Below are positions 28,185 to 37,346 of a stretch of DNA of 64,000 bases, one piece after another. The stretch's first letter is position 1. Each line of letters begins with the position of its first letter. A model generated the notes under the pieces. That model was not told the DNA's origin. It did no database searches and worked only from the letters and a program-made list of their open reading frames with translations. The translations under genes and the position numbers were made by a program. The stretch comes from Candidatus Caccousia avicola (GTDB lineage: Bacteria > Bacillota > Clostridia > Oscillospirales > Acutalibacteraceae), in assembly GCA_018712435.1 (NCBI GenBank), contig DVGZ01000029.1, positions 1 to 64,000 of the forward strand, given 5' to 3'.

Positions 28185-31100
28185 GTGCTTCCTCCTCTCG
28201 GATCTGTTCCATTGCCTGCGCCTTTGTCAGCTTTTCAAGCGGGCGCGTGGGATCGTCCTTTTCGTGGCCGCACACCGCCCCGTAGGGACACCACAGGCAC
28301 GCGTCCGTTCCGCCGGACACCGGCTCGGCCTCGATGTGCCCCTCGTGAAGCTCCCGCGCCATTTCCTCCACCATGCGGCACACATGGGACAGCACGCTCT
28401 CCAGCTCAGCGGGCGTGGCTACATTGTCGCGCCGCGCCGGTTCGCCGTCTTTGAGCGTGACGGGGATGAATTTCCCCTCTCCCTTTTCCTCCATCGCGCG
28501 CAGAACGTCGGGGTCGTCCAGCACCAGGCCGTTCATGCGCAGAGCCTTGTCGCGCTCGGCTTTCGCCCGCTTCGCGCCCATTCCCCGGCTTCCCGTGATC
28601 TGCGGCTCCGCCGAGGGCATGTACAGCACGCCCGCCGGATGCGGCCGTGCGCCGTAGCGCGCCGCGCCGTTGCCGGACACGGCGGCCAGATACAGGAGCA
28701 TCTGCAAATTCAGCCCCTGCAAGACATCCGACAGGCGAAATTCCTTCTTGCCTGTCTTGTAATCAACCACCCGGACATAGGCTTCCCCGTTTTCGCGGTA
28801 CAGATCCACGCGGTCGATCTGCCCCTCCACCCGGGCGGTTCCCCCATCCGGCAGCGGAATCCGCAGAGCGGGAACGCCGCCCTTGCCGACGGGAAGCTCA
28901 AAATCCGTGGGGACAAAACGGCTCTGCGCCAGCTCCTCCGCGATCCGGCGCACCACCGCCGCCGCGGCCCCCGCCAGACGGGAAAACAGATGGGTAAACC
29001 GGGCGGTTTTCATGGCTTCGCCGCTGAGCTTGCGCGCGGCATAATCGCGCAGCAGGCCGGAAAGGCGCTGTTCCAGCTCCTCCGGCTCCATTGCCAAAAG
29101 CTTCTGCACGCCGTCCTCTTTCAGCACCGTTTCCAGGAGAAAATGCATCACGCTGCCGTATTCGAGCGCGTCCAGGGCGGCGGCGCGCCGCTCCTTCGCC
29201 CCCAGGCCGAACCGGCAGAAATACTGGAAATGGCAAAGGAAAAATTTCTCCACCTGCGTCGCAGAAAGCGTCATGGAGCGGCCAAACAAAGCGAGAGCCA
29301 GATCGGATTCCTCGAGCCGGGCGGGACTGCGATCCCGCGCGCGATCCAGAGCGGCAAAGCGCGGCGCATAATCGGGATCCTCCGCAAAACAGGCGCGCAG
29401 CGTCTCCGACCACGACGATCCATCCCGCCACAGACGCGCGGCTTCCTCGAAAGCGGGCTGTGCGGCGTTGGCAAAGAAATCGCGCGGCAGCTCCCCGCGT
29501 GAGAGCACGGGCGTATCCAGCAGGATGGCAAGAAGCTCGCTCACCAGTGTGGACGGTTCCCGCACGCCGCCATCCCCTCCGCTCTCCGGCCAGCTCACAA
29601 ACAGCCGGTCGGAGGAGCTGGTCATGGCGGTGTACGTCAGGTAACGCTCCTGCACGGCTGTGCCCTCCAGCGTCTCGTTGAGCGGCAGGCCGAGGGCGAT
29701 CAGCTCCCGGCGCTCCGTATCGCTGAACACGGAGCTCTGCGAGGGTGCGAGCGGAAATTCGCCCTGCGCCGCACCGACGACAAAGGTGATTTTCGGCTTG
29801 TTCGGGCGCATGCGGTCGGCGCTGCCCACCGTGACCTGATCCAGCCCCTGCGGAATGGTCGCGAGTGTGCCGCAGGCAATCACGCGGCGGAGAAGCTCGG
29901 AAAAGCGCGCGCAGCCGAGAACGGTTTCTCCCAATACCATCGCGCACTGGTCAAGGATCTGCATGAGCATATCCCACAACCGGATCCCGCGCTCCGCGAG
30001 ATCGGGACGCCCAGCCCCTTCCAGCTGAACAGCCAGCGAGCGGAGCGCTTCGGCGGCCTGCGTGCGTTCCAGGTAACGGTACAGCGCGCGGGCGCAGTCC
30101 TCGCCCGTTCCCGTCTCCACCACGGAGGCCAGCTCCTCCAGCGGCTCCACGGCGCGGCGGCGGCAGTCGTTCAGGCTTTCCAGCAGCTGCCCGTCCTCCT
30201 CGGTCCATTCCTCCTCGAAGCCGCGCGGATGCGCCGTCCATTCCTCCCGCCACGTCCGGCCCGAGACGTTCCACAGGAAAGCGTAGTTTTCCAACCGCGC
30301 GATCTCCTCCGTGTCCAGCCCGGCAAGACCTGTTTTCAGACAGAGCAGAAGCTCGTCCGTACGAAAGCCCGTGCGCACCGTTTGCAGAGCGGCAAGCACA
30401 AAGCGCATGAGCGGTTCGGATTCGATGGCGGCGGGCTGATCCATAAAATAGGGAATCTCCCGCGCATCCAGCGCCCGATCCAGCACACCCGCGTAAGTAT
30501 CGGCATTGCGGGCAATCACCGCGAAATCGCCGTAACGGTAGCCTTCCTCCATGACAAGACGGCGGATGGAGGACGCGACGAAAGCGGCTTCCTCATACAC
30601 GCCCGAAGCCCGGTATACCGTGGCGCAATCCGTTCCGGGAAAGCTCCGCCGCCGCGCGCGGTACAGATTTTCTTCCAGACCGCGCAGTCCCTCGCAGGAA
30701 AAACGCGCTCCCGGCGGCAGCACGACCGGCGCGGCGACGGAAACGCCGATCTCACGCGCGAGCACCCGAAGCTGCCGCGCCGTGCGCTTGACGAGAGAAA
30801 ACAGCCCCACGCCGTCGTCCGGGTCGTCGAGGGAATCGGCGCACAGGGAGACCGCCATTTCCTCCGACTGTTCGAGAATCACCCGCAAAATGGCGTACTG
30901 CTGTACCGTGAAGGCCGTAAAAGAGTCCACCGCCACCAACGCGCCGCGGAAAAAGCCGTGCTCCCGCAGAAGCGGCAGAGCACGCGTCAGATCGTCGAGC
31001 GGATCGAGATAGCTCTGCGCCACCATCGCGTCATAAGCGGAGAGGATCAGCGACACCTCCCGCAGCTTGCGGCTCAGCGCTCCCTCGGGCATCCGGCCCG

Positions 31101-31524
31101 CCGCTTCCGCGAGCGTTGCGGGGGAGACGGCGCACAGTTTAAGCTCCGACGAGATCGCCAGCATGAGTGAAACCAGCTCGCCGCCCGCCGCGCTGCGCCG
31201 GTAGAAATCGAGCCGATCCTGCACGGCGGAGAGCGCCAGGCTCATAAACATGCTGCGTCCGCCGTCGTCCAGCCGCCGCCCCGCTCCCCCGCCGTACAGC
31301 CGGAAGGCTTCGTCCGCCAGACGCGAAAAGCTGAGGACGTGCACCAGCTGCGCGTCCTCAGCCCCCAAAAGCGAAAGCATCGCCCGTTCATTTTCAAAGG
31401 AAGCCTGCTCCGGCACGATCAGGAACACCGGACGTTCCCGATCCTCCCGCAGAGATTGCCGCACCAGCTCCCGCAGCGTCGTTGTCTTTCCGCTCCCCGA
31501 GCGGCCCAGCACCAATTTCAGCAT
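28153..31524 (-). CDS. addB: AddB, ATP-dependent helicase/nuclease subunit B
   Basis: An 1123-residue partner of AddA. A Walker A motif GRSGSGKT is at residues 7-14, followed by a helicase-like fold that recognises Chi. The C-terminal nuclease domain carries the VEGQIDRVDLY and VRVVDYKTGKKEF motifs. The iron-sulphur cluster ligands of AddB family members appear as a Cys in FFLCHFQYFC before the nuclease and a C-terminal group in CLWCPYGAVCGHE. It lies 15 nt after spoIIR and overlaps addA, in a minus-strand run that starts at lrp. Confidence 0.96.
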   Translation of the reverse strand: MLKLVLGRSGSGKTTTLRELVRQSLREDRERPVFLIVPEQASFENERAMLSLLGAEDAQLVHVLSFSRLADEAFRLYGGGAGRRLDDGGRSMFMSLALSAVQDRLDFYRRSAAGGELVSLMLAISSELKLCAVSPATLAEAAGRMPEGALSRKLREVSLILSAYDAMVAQSYLDPLDDLTRALPLLREHGFFRGALVAVDSFTAFTVQQYAILRVILEQSEEMAVSLCADSLDDPDDGVGLFSLVKRTARQLRVLAREIGVSVAAPVVLPPGARFSCEGLRGLEENLYRARRRSFPGTDCATVYRASGVYEEAAFVASSIRRLVMEEGYRYGDFAVIARNADTYAGVLDRALDAREIPYFMDQPAAIESEPLMRFVLAALQTVRTGFRTDELLLCLKTGLAGLDTEEIARLENYAFLWNVSGRTWREEWTAHPRGFEEEWTEEDGQLLESLNDCRRRAVEPLEELASVVETGTGEDCARALYRYLERTQAAEALRSLAVQLEGAGRPDLAERGIRLWDMLMQILDQCAMVLGETVLGCARFSELLRRVIACGTLATIPQGLDQVTVGSADRMRPNKPKITFVVGAAQGEFPLAPSQSSVFSDTERRELIALGLPLNETLEGTAVQERYLTYTAMTSSSDRLFVSWPESGGDGGVREPSTLVSELLAILLDTPVLSRGELPRDFFANAAQPAFEEAARLWRDGSSWSETLRACFAEDPDYAPRFAALDRARDRSPARLEESDLALALFGRSMTLSATQVEKFFLCHFQYFCRFGLGAKERRAAALDALEYGSVMHFLLETVLKEDGVQKLLAMEPEELEQRLSGLLRDYAARKLSGEAMKTARFTHLFSRLAGAAAAVVRRIAEELAQSRFVPTDFELPVGKGGVPALRIPLPDGGTARVEGQIDRVDLYRENGEAYVRVVDYKTGKKEFRLSDVLQGLNLQMLLYLAAVSGNGAARYGARPHPAGVLYMPSAEPQITGSRGMGAKRAKAERDKALRMNGLVLDDPDVLRAMEEKGEGKFIPVTLKDGEPARRDNVATPAELESVLSHVCRMVEEMARELHEGHIEAEPVSGGTDACLWCPYGAVCGHEKDDPTRPLEKLTKAQAMEQIREEEAHGKAMDPGTD

Positions 31525-31539
31525 GGCTTCCCCCGTCTC

Positions 31540-32136
31540 TCACCAGTTTTCCACCCAGCCGCGGAACTGCTCATACAGCTCCACCGCCTTAAATTTCACT
31601 TCATAGCCGCCCTGCACCACGTCCAGCTCCCCGCTGGACAGCACATCGTCGAGCGAAGCGCTGTCCTGCGCGGCGGGCAGGCAGAGCGCCGGAAAGAGGA
31701 CGCACCACCAGTTGTGGCCCGCTCCCTCCCCGATTGTGACCCGCAGCGCCTGATACCGGCCCGCCGGAAGCGTCACATTGTCATACTGCCGCGTGGGAAA
31801 ATACATTTCCACCAGCTCGGCTTTCACCGGGTAGGTGTACCCGGCGGCCAATACCTCATCCTGTGCGGCCTTGCAAAGCTCCGGCAGCGCGTCCCGCACC
31901 GCCTGGATCGCTTCCTCCCGCGTGGTGACTCCGTCCATCAGGCTCCCGTTCTCCTCGAGCAGCCGATCGCGCACACGCAGTTTGAGCGCCTGATCCGCGT
32001 CGGAATCCGAGTTTGCGAGAATGTGCAGGCGCAGCACCTCGCCGGGAATGGACTCGCACTGAGCGGTGAATCCGAGCATCGAAAACAGCGCGGCGCAAAA
32101 CAGGCCGAACAGCACACATTTTTCCCAAAGCTTCAT
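31540..32136 (-). CDS. spoIIR: Stage II sporulation protein R
   Basis: A 198-residue secreted signalling protein made in the forespore. In Bacillus it activates the SpoIIGA protease so that pro-sigma-E is processed in the mother cell. An N-terminal hydrophobic signal sequence (about 4-24) precedes the family motif VLRLHILANSDSDADQALKL, and GEGAGHNWWCVLFPALC is the conserved central block. The start at 32136 has GGGAGG nine bases upstream. It lies between ispE (72 nt away) and addB (15 nt away). This gene is the clearest sign that the organism belongs to a spore-forming lineage. Confidence 0.95.
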   Translation of the reverse strand: MKLWEKCVLFGLFCAALFSMLGFTAQCESIPGEVLRLHILANSDSDADQALKLRVRDRLLEENGSLMDGVTTREEAIQAVRDALPELCKAAQDEVLAAGYTYPVKAELVEMYFPTRQYDNVTLPAGRYQALRVTIGEGAGHNWWCVLFPALCLPAAQDSASLDDVLSSGELDVVQGGYEVKFKAVELYEQFRGWVENW

Positions 32137-32208
32137 CGAAAAAGCCTCCCATTCCATCCATTTCGTCTTTTACGGCGTTGGTTTCAGTATGGGAGGAAAA
32201 TTTTCCCT

Positions 32209-33051
32209 TTATACAGGGACGCAGAAAAAAGTTTGCGGATACTCGTGCTTCAGCTGATCAGCACAGCGCCGCGCCGCCCCCTCGTCCGCGAAAAGGCCGA
32301 ACACCGCCGAGCCGCTGCCCGTCATGCGGGCCCCCGCCGCCCCGGTCTCCAGGAGCAGGCTTTTGATGCGCTCCACCTCGGGCAGACGCGTCACATCCTC
32401 AAAATCGTTGCCGATCGCCGCGCCCAGCGACGCAAGATCGCCCGTTTCCAGCGCGCGCAGAACGGCTCCCGTGTAATCGTGTCCACCGTCCGTGCGCGCG
32501 TCCGCGCGGCGGAAAGCGTCTGGGGTGGAAACGCCCACAGGCGGCTTGCTGATCACCAGAAAGCACGGGATCATGGGCGGCGCGGGAGACAGAATCTCCC
32601 CCACGCCCCCAACCAGACGGATCCCGCCTTCCAGACAAAACGGCACATCCGCGCCGACGCGCAGGCCGAGGGAGAGCAGCTCCTCCTTCGGCAGAGCCGC
32701 GCCGGTCAGCTCGTTCAGGCCGTGCAGCACAGCCGCCGCGTCCGCACTTCCGCCGCCCAGACCGGCCTGCGAGGGAATCCGTTTATCGAGCGTGATCCGC
32801 ACGCCCGTGCGCTCCGCCAGCCCGGTATGATGGAGAAACAGCGACGCGGCGCGGCACGCCGTGTTCGACTCCCCGTCCGGCACAGACGGATCGGAGCACG
32901 CAAACGATACGCCGGGCGGCGTGAGCGTCAGCGTCAGCTCGTCGCAGAGGGAGACGGACAGCATCACCATGGAAAGATCATGATAGCCGTCCTCCCGCCT
33001 GCCGAGAATATCCAGGCTCAGGTTGATTTTCGCGTGGGCTTGCAGCTTCAT
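32209..33051 (-). CDS. ispE: 4-diphosphocytidyl-2-C-methyl-D-erythritol kinase
   Basis: A 280-residue GHMP kinase of the non-mevalonate isoprenoid pathway, which phosphorylates the 2-hydroxyl of CDP-methylerythritol. The N-terminus QAHAKINLSLDILGRREDGYH is diagnostic. The ATP-binding glycine loop is SQAGLGGGSADAAAVLHGL, and MTGSGSAVFGLF near the end is the third GHMP motif. Full length. It is 31 nt downstream of a DUF362 gene on the same strand and upstream of spoIIR, an arrangement that echoes the ispE/spoIIR proximity seen in other clostridia. Confidence 0.97.
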   Translation of the reverse strand: MKLQAHAKINLSLDILGRREDGYHDLSMVMLSVSLCDELTLTLTPPGVSFACSDPSVPDGESNTACRAASLFLHHTGLAERTGVRITLDKRIPSQAGLGGGSADAAAVLHGLNELTGAALPKEELLSLGLRVGADVPFCLEGGIRLVGGVGEILSPAPPMIPCFLVISKPPVGVSTPDAFRRADARTDGGHDYTGAVLRALETGDLASLGAAIGNDFEDVTRLPEVERIKSLLLETGAAGARMTGSGSAVFGLFADEGAARRCADQLKHEYPQTFFCVPV

Positions 33052-33082
33052 TTATATAGTTCTCCTTTGCCGCGCCCTCCTG

Positions 33083-34219
33083 TCAATGACGGAACAGGGA
33101 CAGGCGTCGGATATCAATCACATGCTTCGGGCACATCTCATGGCAGCAATAACAGCGGATGCAGTTTGTGTAATCGATCACAGCTTTGCGATCCCGGATG
33201 GTGATCGTGTGCTGCGGACAGCTTTCGGCGCATTTGCCGCAGCCAACGCACTCTGCTGTCCGGATCTTCGGGGACGGCGTGGCCAGCCGGGTCGCCAGCG
33301 GCTGCAAAAACTTCGGCAGGCGCGTGATGAAGTCCGCGGACTTCGACTCCGGCTGGAGAAAATCCGGGACGGCAAACCGCGAGGCCGGTTCACACAGCCA
33401 CACCAGCTCCTCCGCCGTGCGCGGGCACAGATCGCGTTCCATCGCGGAGCGCAGCGGATACACCGACTCCGGGTCCATGCCGATGATCTGCGTGCAGGCC
33501 AGATCCACCGCGTAGGGACTGCGGCTTGCCAGCAGAGCGCCGACGTGACGCGGCTGCCCGCCCGTCGGCCCGTTGCCCTCCATCGCGGTCACAGCGTCAA
33601 CGACGCTCAGCACCGGGTGCAGCGCCTGACAGAGATCCGTGATCATGGTGCCGAAGGGCTCCTTCTCCGGGAAACGGCAGTGCAGCTCCGGCTTCATCAG
33701 GCCGGGAACCGATCCAAACAGATTTTTCACCGCCGCGCTCATGCCCATCATACAGTGCGTTTTCAGCTTGCAAACGTCAACGATCGCATCTGCCTGCAAA
33801 AGCGGCGTAATGACGGAAAACGACCGGCACAGGCGCGCTTTGGGCGCTTTCAGCTCGCCCCAGGTGCAGTCCAGATTCAGTTCTGCTCCGTACTGCTCCG
33901 CCTGCGCACAGCCGGACTGCTCATAAATCCCTTTGAGAAGGGAGGGCGTATACGGCCCGCCGGGGCTTTCCGCGATCACCACGGACGCACCGAGCTCCTT
34001 TAATAAGGAAACCACAGCGCAGATCACGACGGGATGCGTCACCGCGCTCTCGTCCGGCGTGGAGCGCGTGACCAGATTCGGCTTGACAGCCACACGCATG
34101 CCCGGACGGATCACCTCTTCCGCTTTCAATAAATAGAATTGCTCTTCAAGAACGGCCCGCACTTTTTCATATTCATACGCTTCGCACGCCGAAACGCAGA
34201 CCTCCACTGGTTCTCTCAT
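33083..34219 (-). CDS. DUF362 protein with two C-terminal [4Fe-4S] motifs
   Basis: A 378-residue protein. The N-terminal DUF362 domain (about 1-290) includes MRVAVKPNLVTRSTPDESAV, VVIAESPGGPYT and VDVCKLKTHCMMGMSAA. The C-terminus is a bacterial ferredoxin unit with CVGCGKCAESCP and CIRCYCCHEMCP, giving ligands for two [4Fe-4S] clusters. Function of the family is unclear; a redox role is implied by the clusters. Its start overlaps the aminotransferase stop by four bases, so both are translated together, and ispE follows. Confidence 0.88.
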   Translation of the reverse strand: MREPVEVCVSACEAYEYEKVRAVLEEQFYLLKAEEVIRPGMRVAVKPNLVTRSTPDESAVTHPVVICAVVSLLKELGASVVIAESPGGPYTPSLLKGIYEQSGCAQAEQYGAELNLDCTWGELKAPKARLCRSFSVITPLLQADAIVDVCKLKTHCMMGMSAAVKNLFGSVPGLMKPELHCRFPEKEPFGTMITDLCQALHPVLSVVDAVTAMEGNGPTGGQPRHVGALLASRSPYAVDLACTQIIGMDPESVYPLRSAMERDLCPRTAEELVWLCEPASRFAVPDFLQPESKSADFITRLPKFLQPLATRLATPSPKIRTAECVGCGKCAESCPQHTITIRDRKAVIDYTNCIRCYCCHEMCPKHVIDIRRLSLFRH

Positions 34220-35391
34220 GCGCGGTGCTCCTCAAGAAAGCGCTCGATCCGGTGAAGCGCCTCGGTGATATGTTTGATGGAATAGGAATAGGAAACGCGG
34301 ACAAAGCCCTCCCCGCATGCACCGAAGGCGGGACCGGGTACCACGGCCACATGCTGCTCATAGATCAGCTTTTCGCAGAATTCCTCGCTTGTCATCCCCG
34401 TGCTGCGGATGCAGGGGAACACATAGAACGCGCCCTCCGGCTCAAAGCACGTCAAGCCCATGCGGTTGAAGCTATCCACGATCAGACGGCGGCGCATATC
34501 GTACTGCGAGCGCATGTTCTGAATATCGGAATCGCCGTTTTTCAGCGCCTCAATGGCGGCATACTGCGCCGTGGTGGGCGCGCACATGATCCCGTACTGG
34601 TGCAGCTTCGTCATCTGGGCGACAAGCTCCTTCGGACCGGCCGCATAGCCGAGCCGCCAGCCCGTCATGGCGAAGGCCTTAGAGAAGCCGTTCACCACGA
34701 TGGTGCGCTCCCGCATCCCCTCAATGGTGGAAAAGCAGACATGGGGCGTTCCCCCATATGTCAGTTCGCTGTAGATTTCATCGGAGAGCACCAGCAGGTC
34801 GCGGCGTTTGACCACCTCGGCCACCGCTTCCAGATCGGCGCGGCGCATGACGGCGCCCGTCGGATTGTTCGGGAACGGAAGCACCAGCAGCTTGGTGCGG
34901 GGCGTCAGCTTTTCCTCGATCTCCTCCGGCGTCAGACGGAAGCTGTTCTCCGCCTTCGTCTCAATGATCACGGGAACGCCGCCCGCCATGCTGGCCAGCG
35001 GTCCATAGCAGACAAAGCTGGGCTGCGGGACGAGAACCTCGTCGCCCGGAGCCAGCAGCGTGCGGAAGCACAGATCGATGGCTTCGCTGCCGCCGACCGT
35101 GACAAGAAGTTCCTTGTCCGGATCGTATTCCACCTGATAATGACGGTCGAGCCAGCGGGAGATCTCCTGCCGCAGCTCGGAAAAGCCGCGGTTCGGGCTG
35201 TACCACGTTTTGCCGTCCTCCAGCGACCGGATTCCCTCCTGCCGGACATGCCAGGGAGTCACGAAATCCGGCTCGCCGATGGAGAGGGAGATCACATCCT
35301 CCATCTCGTTTGCAATATCAAAAAACTTGCGGATCCCCGAGGGCGGGATCTCGAGGACCGCCGGGTTCATTTTCTGCTGATAATCAATCAC
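34216..35391 (-). CDS. Pyridoxal-phosphate aminotransferase, class I/II (AlaT/PatA-like)
   Basis: A 391-residue fold-type I aminotransferase. SLSIGEPDFVTPWHV near the N-terminus, LVLPFPNNPTGAVMRRADLE in the middle and the PLP-lysine segment VVNGFSKAFAMTGWRLGYAA are all intact. The C-terminal FYVFPCIRSTGM and the Arg in FVRVSYSYS bind the substrate carboxylate. Start GTG 35391 has GGAGG ten bases upstream and overlaps the lrp stop by eight bases. Pairing with an Lrp regulator resembles Bacillus alaR-alaT, so an alanine/glutamate transaminase is a reasonable guess; substrate is not proven. Confidence 0.9.
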   Translation of the reverse strand: MIDYQQKMNPAVLEIPPSGIRKFFDIANEMEDVISLSIGEPDFVTPWHVRQEGIRSLEDGKTWYSPNRGFSELRQEISRWLDRHYQVEYDPDKELLVTVGGSEAIDLCFRTLLAPGDEVLVPQPSFVCYGPLASMAGGVPVIIETKAENSFRLTPEEIEEKLTPRTKLLVLPFPNNPTGAVMRRADLEAVAEVVKRRDLLVLSDEIYSELTYGGTPHVCFSTIEGMRERTIVVNGFSKAFAMTGWRLGYAAGPKELVAQMTKLHQYGIMCAPTTAQYAAIEALKNGDSDIQNMRSQYDMRRRLIVDSFNRMGLTCFEPEGAFYVFPCIRSTGMTSEEFCEKLIYEQHVAVVPGPAFGACGEGFVRVSYSYSIKHITEALHRIERFLEEHRA

Positions 35392-35878
35392 AGAGCACGG
35401 TCCTCCTCTCGTCGCGCTCATCCTCCGGATCGAGCACCACCCCGCCATCCTTATAACGGGTCAGAATAAAATGCGTGGCCGTGGACAGCACGGAATCGAG
35501 CGGAGCGAGCCGCTTGGCCACAAAGAGCGCGATATCCTGCATGGATCTGGCGTTGACGCGCACCGCCAGATCAAAGCCGCCGGACATGAGGTAGACGCTC
35601 TCCACCTCTTCAAACTGCATGATCTTGTCAGCAATCTCGTCAAAGCCCTTGTCTGGCTTCGGCGTCACGCGCAGCTCAATCAAAGCGGAGGCGCGGTTGG
35701 CGTCGGCCTTTTCCCAGTTGATCAGCGTATGGTAGCCGCGAATCACGCCGTCCTTTTCATACTGCGCGATCTGCGCCCGAACCTCCTCCGCCGTCTTCCC
35801 CAGCATCACAGCCATCTGCTCGCAGCTCAGGCGGGCATTTTCCTGAAGCAGTCCCAGCAATTTATCCATTGTTCGCAC
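35384..35878 (-). CDS. Lrp/AsnC-family transcriptional regulator
   Basis: A 164-residue regulator with an N-terminal winged helix (MDKLLGLLQENARLSCEQMA, recognition region KTAEEVRAQIAQYEKDGVI) and a C-terminal RAM/ACT-like ligand domain (ALIELRVTPKPDKGFDEIA). Members respond to amino acids and form octamers. It heads a run of genes with coupled or nearly coupled starts (aminotransferase, DUF362, then ispE and beyond), suggesting that it controls the neighbouring aminotransferase. It has its own good promoter 60-90 bp upstream. Confidence 0.93.
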   Translation of the reverse strand: MRTMDKLLGLLQENARLSCEQMAVMLGKTAEEVRAQIAQYEKDGVIRGYHTLINWEKADANRASALIELRVTPKPDKGFDEIADKIMQFEEVESVYLMSGGFDLAVRVNARSMQDIALFVAKRLAPLDSVLSTATHFILTRYKDGGVVLDPEDERDERRTVLCD

Positions 35879-35941
35879 GCTCCTTTTTGCATATTTTTTG
35901 AATCATTTTTCCTTTTCCGTTCCCGGAACTTTTCTTTTTTA

Positions 35942-35970
35942 AGTATACTCACCCTCGGAACGATTTGCAA
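35942..35970 (-). promoter_or_regulatory. Promoter of the lrp-led operon
   Basis: Minus strand TTGCAA (35970-35965), 17-bp spacer, TATACT (35947-35942). Both hexamers match four to five of six consensus bases, and a T/A-rich leader leads to the lrp start 64 bp downstream. Confidence 0.7.
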
Positions 35971-35988
35971 CCTTTCCCCTAAATTCAT

Positions 35989-36801
35989 TCACAGCGGCAA
36001 AAGCCGGGGCACTCTCTTTTCATAGACGGCGATCTCGGAGAAACCGCAGGCGCGCAGCATCGCGGCCCCTTCCTCCAACCCTGTTCCCACGTCCGCGCCC
36101 CGGTGCGCGTCCGAGCCGATGGTGACCAGTTTGCCGCCCAGCTCCCGGTAGCGCTGCAAATACTCCCGATCGGGAAGCAGCTTTCCGATCTTCTGGCGCA
36201 GGCCGGAGGTGTTGACCTCCAGCGCGCGCCCGGAGCGGATCAGGGTTCGGAAAATATCATCCACAATCCCCGAAAAACGGCGCAGATCCACGGAAACGCC
36301 ATATTCCCCCATCAGATAGCGCAGAGGGTAGGTCAGGTGCGCCAGGGAGTCGAAATCGCCCCAGTCCCGCACCAGCTCCAGCTCCTCCTCAAAATAGCGA
36401 TCCAACAGGGCGCAGGGATCGTCCATCGCCGTATAATCGAGGAAATAAAAGTCCTGCTCTCCTCTTATGGCATGGATGGATCCCAGAACAAAGTCAAACG
36501 CATGGGAGGAAAGAAGCTTTCTGGCCGCTTCCGGATTCTGCATGGGCTGCGCGAGCTCCACTCCGCACAGGATTTGCAGGTCCCCAAAGGCTCCCTGCTG
36601 CGCTTTCGCCGCTGCAAACGAGCCGTCAATCCGCTCTCCATAGGAATCCTTTTCAAATTCGTTGCATTCACAGTGGTCTGTAATCGTCAGATGGGAAATC
36701 CCCTTCTCGGCCGCCGCCGCGCACAGGCTTTCCACCGGCTCCTCGGAATCGGGGGAAAAAAGCGTGTGTGTGTGGCTGTCCGGCAAATTCATGTTCCGCA
36801 T
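35989..36801 (-). CDS. PHP-domain histidinol-phosphatase family protein
   Basis: A 270-residue PHP phosphoesterase. The first metal motif is DSHTHTLFSPDSEEP, followed by LTITDHCECNEF, the Glu in GVELAQPMQN, the His in GSIHAIRG and LAHLTYPLRY, and the C-terminal GSDAHRGADVG. This matches the HisK/HisJ-type histidinol-phosphate phosphatases, which finish histidine synthesis, but closely related proteins have other phosphoesters as substrates and no his genes are near. ATG 36801 and ATG 36792 are both possible; neither has a strong ribosome binding site. It is transcribed away from the ACT gene. Confidence 0.85.
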   Translation of the reverse strand: MRNMNLPDSHTHTLFSPDSEEPVESLCAAAAEKGISHLTITDHCECNEFEKDSYGERIDGSFAAAKAQQGAFGDLQILCGVELAQPMQNPEAARKLLSSHAFDFVLGSIHAIRGEQDFYFLDYTAMDDPCALLDRYFEEELELVRDWGDFDSLAHLTYPLRYLMGEYGVSVDLRRFSGIVDDIFRTLIRSGRALEVNTSGLRQKIGKLLPDREYLQRYRELGGKLVTIGSDAHRGADVGTGLEEGAAMLRACGFSEIAVYEKRVPRLLPL

Positions 36802-36922
36802 CGCTGCACCAGGCTTTCTGTCTTTATTTTATTATCAGGATAACAGGAATCCGGCTTTTTTTCCAGTTCTTTTTGCTTCTTTTCGCTGTAATTCCCGAAA
36901 AAGTCGCCGTCCCTCTTTGCGG

Positions 36923-36951
36923 TTGACAATTCCGGCTAAAAGGAACATAAT
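36923..36951 (+). promoter_or_regulatory. Promoter of the ACT-UPF0210 pair
   Basis: TTGACA (36923-36928), 17-bp spacer, CATAAT (36946-36951): eleven of twelve consensus bases. A 5' leader of about 65 nt follows before the start codon at 37024. Confidence 0.85.
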
Positions 36952-37023
36952 GAATTTATCTATAATTTCTGGTTTCTGTTGGGAAAACAGCTTCCTGAAA
37001 CAATTAAGCTTGGAGGTATTTTT

Positions 37024-37293
37024 ATGCATGCTGTAATCACTGTAATCGGTAAGGACATGGTGGGAATCCTTGCCCGTGTCTCCACCATCTGCGCGGAGCA
37101 CAACGTCAATGTGGTGGAAGTCACCCAGTCGATTTTGCAGGAGCTTTTCGCCATGATCATGATGGTGGACATTTCCAAATGCAGCGTTCCTTTCAGCGAG
37201 CTCTCCGATTGCCTGACCTCCCTCGGCAGTGAAATGGGCCTGACCGTCCATGTGATGCATGAGGATATTTTCAATAGTATGCACCATATCTAA
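37024..37293 (+). CDS. ACT-domain protein (UPF0237)
   Basis: An 89-residue single ACT domain: [20 protein letters not shown], then [20 protein letters not shown] and a second helix. ACT domains bind amino acids or other small effectors. The family UPF0237 is of unknown function. ATG 37024 has TTGGAGG seven bases before it; the in-frame ATG at 36979 lies in the leader. UPF0210 follows 53 nt later and the two are almost always found together, so the ACT domain probably regulates or partners that protein. Confidence 0.92.
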   Translation: MHAVITVIGKDMVGILARVSTICAEHNVNVVEVTQSILQELFAMIMMVDISKCSVPFSELSDCLTSLGSEMGLTVHVMHEDIFNSMHHI

Positions 37294-37346
37294 GTATCAC
37301 CCCGGCAGCCCGAACCTTTCATTTTACTCTGAAGGAGTGTTTTAGC

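Noticed and set aside
32137-32208. Sigma-F promoter before spoIIR
   Set aside because: The gap holds GTATA and GGGAAAATT-like strings, but their spacing does not fit a sigma-F promoter, so I do not call one.
36835-37287. Minus-strand frame overlapping the ACT gene
   Set aside because: It covers the plus-strand promoter and the ACT gene, and its product has no family match.
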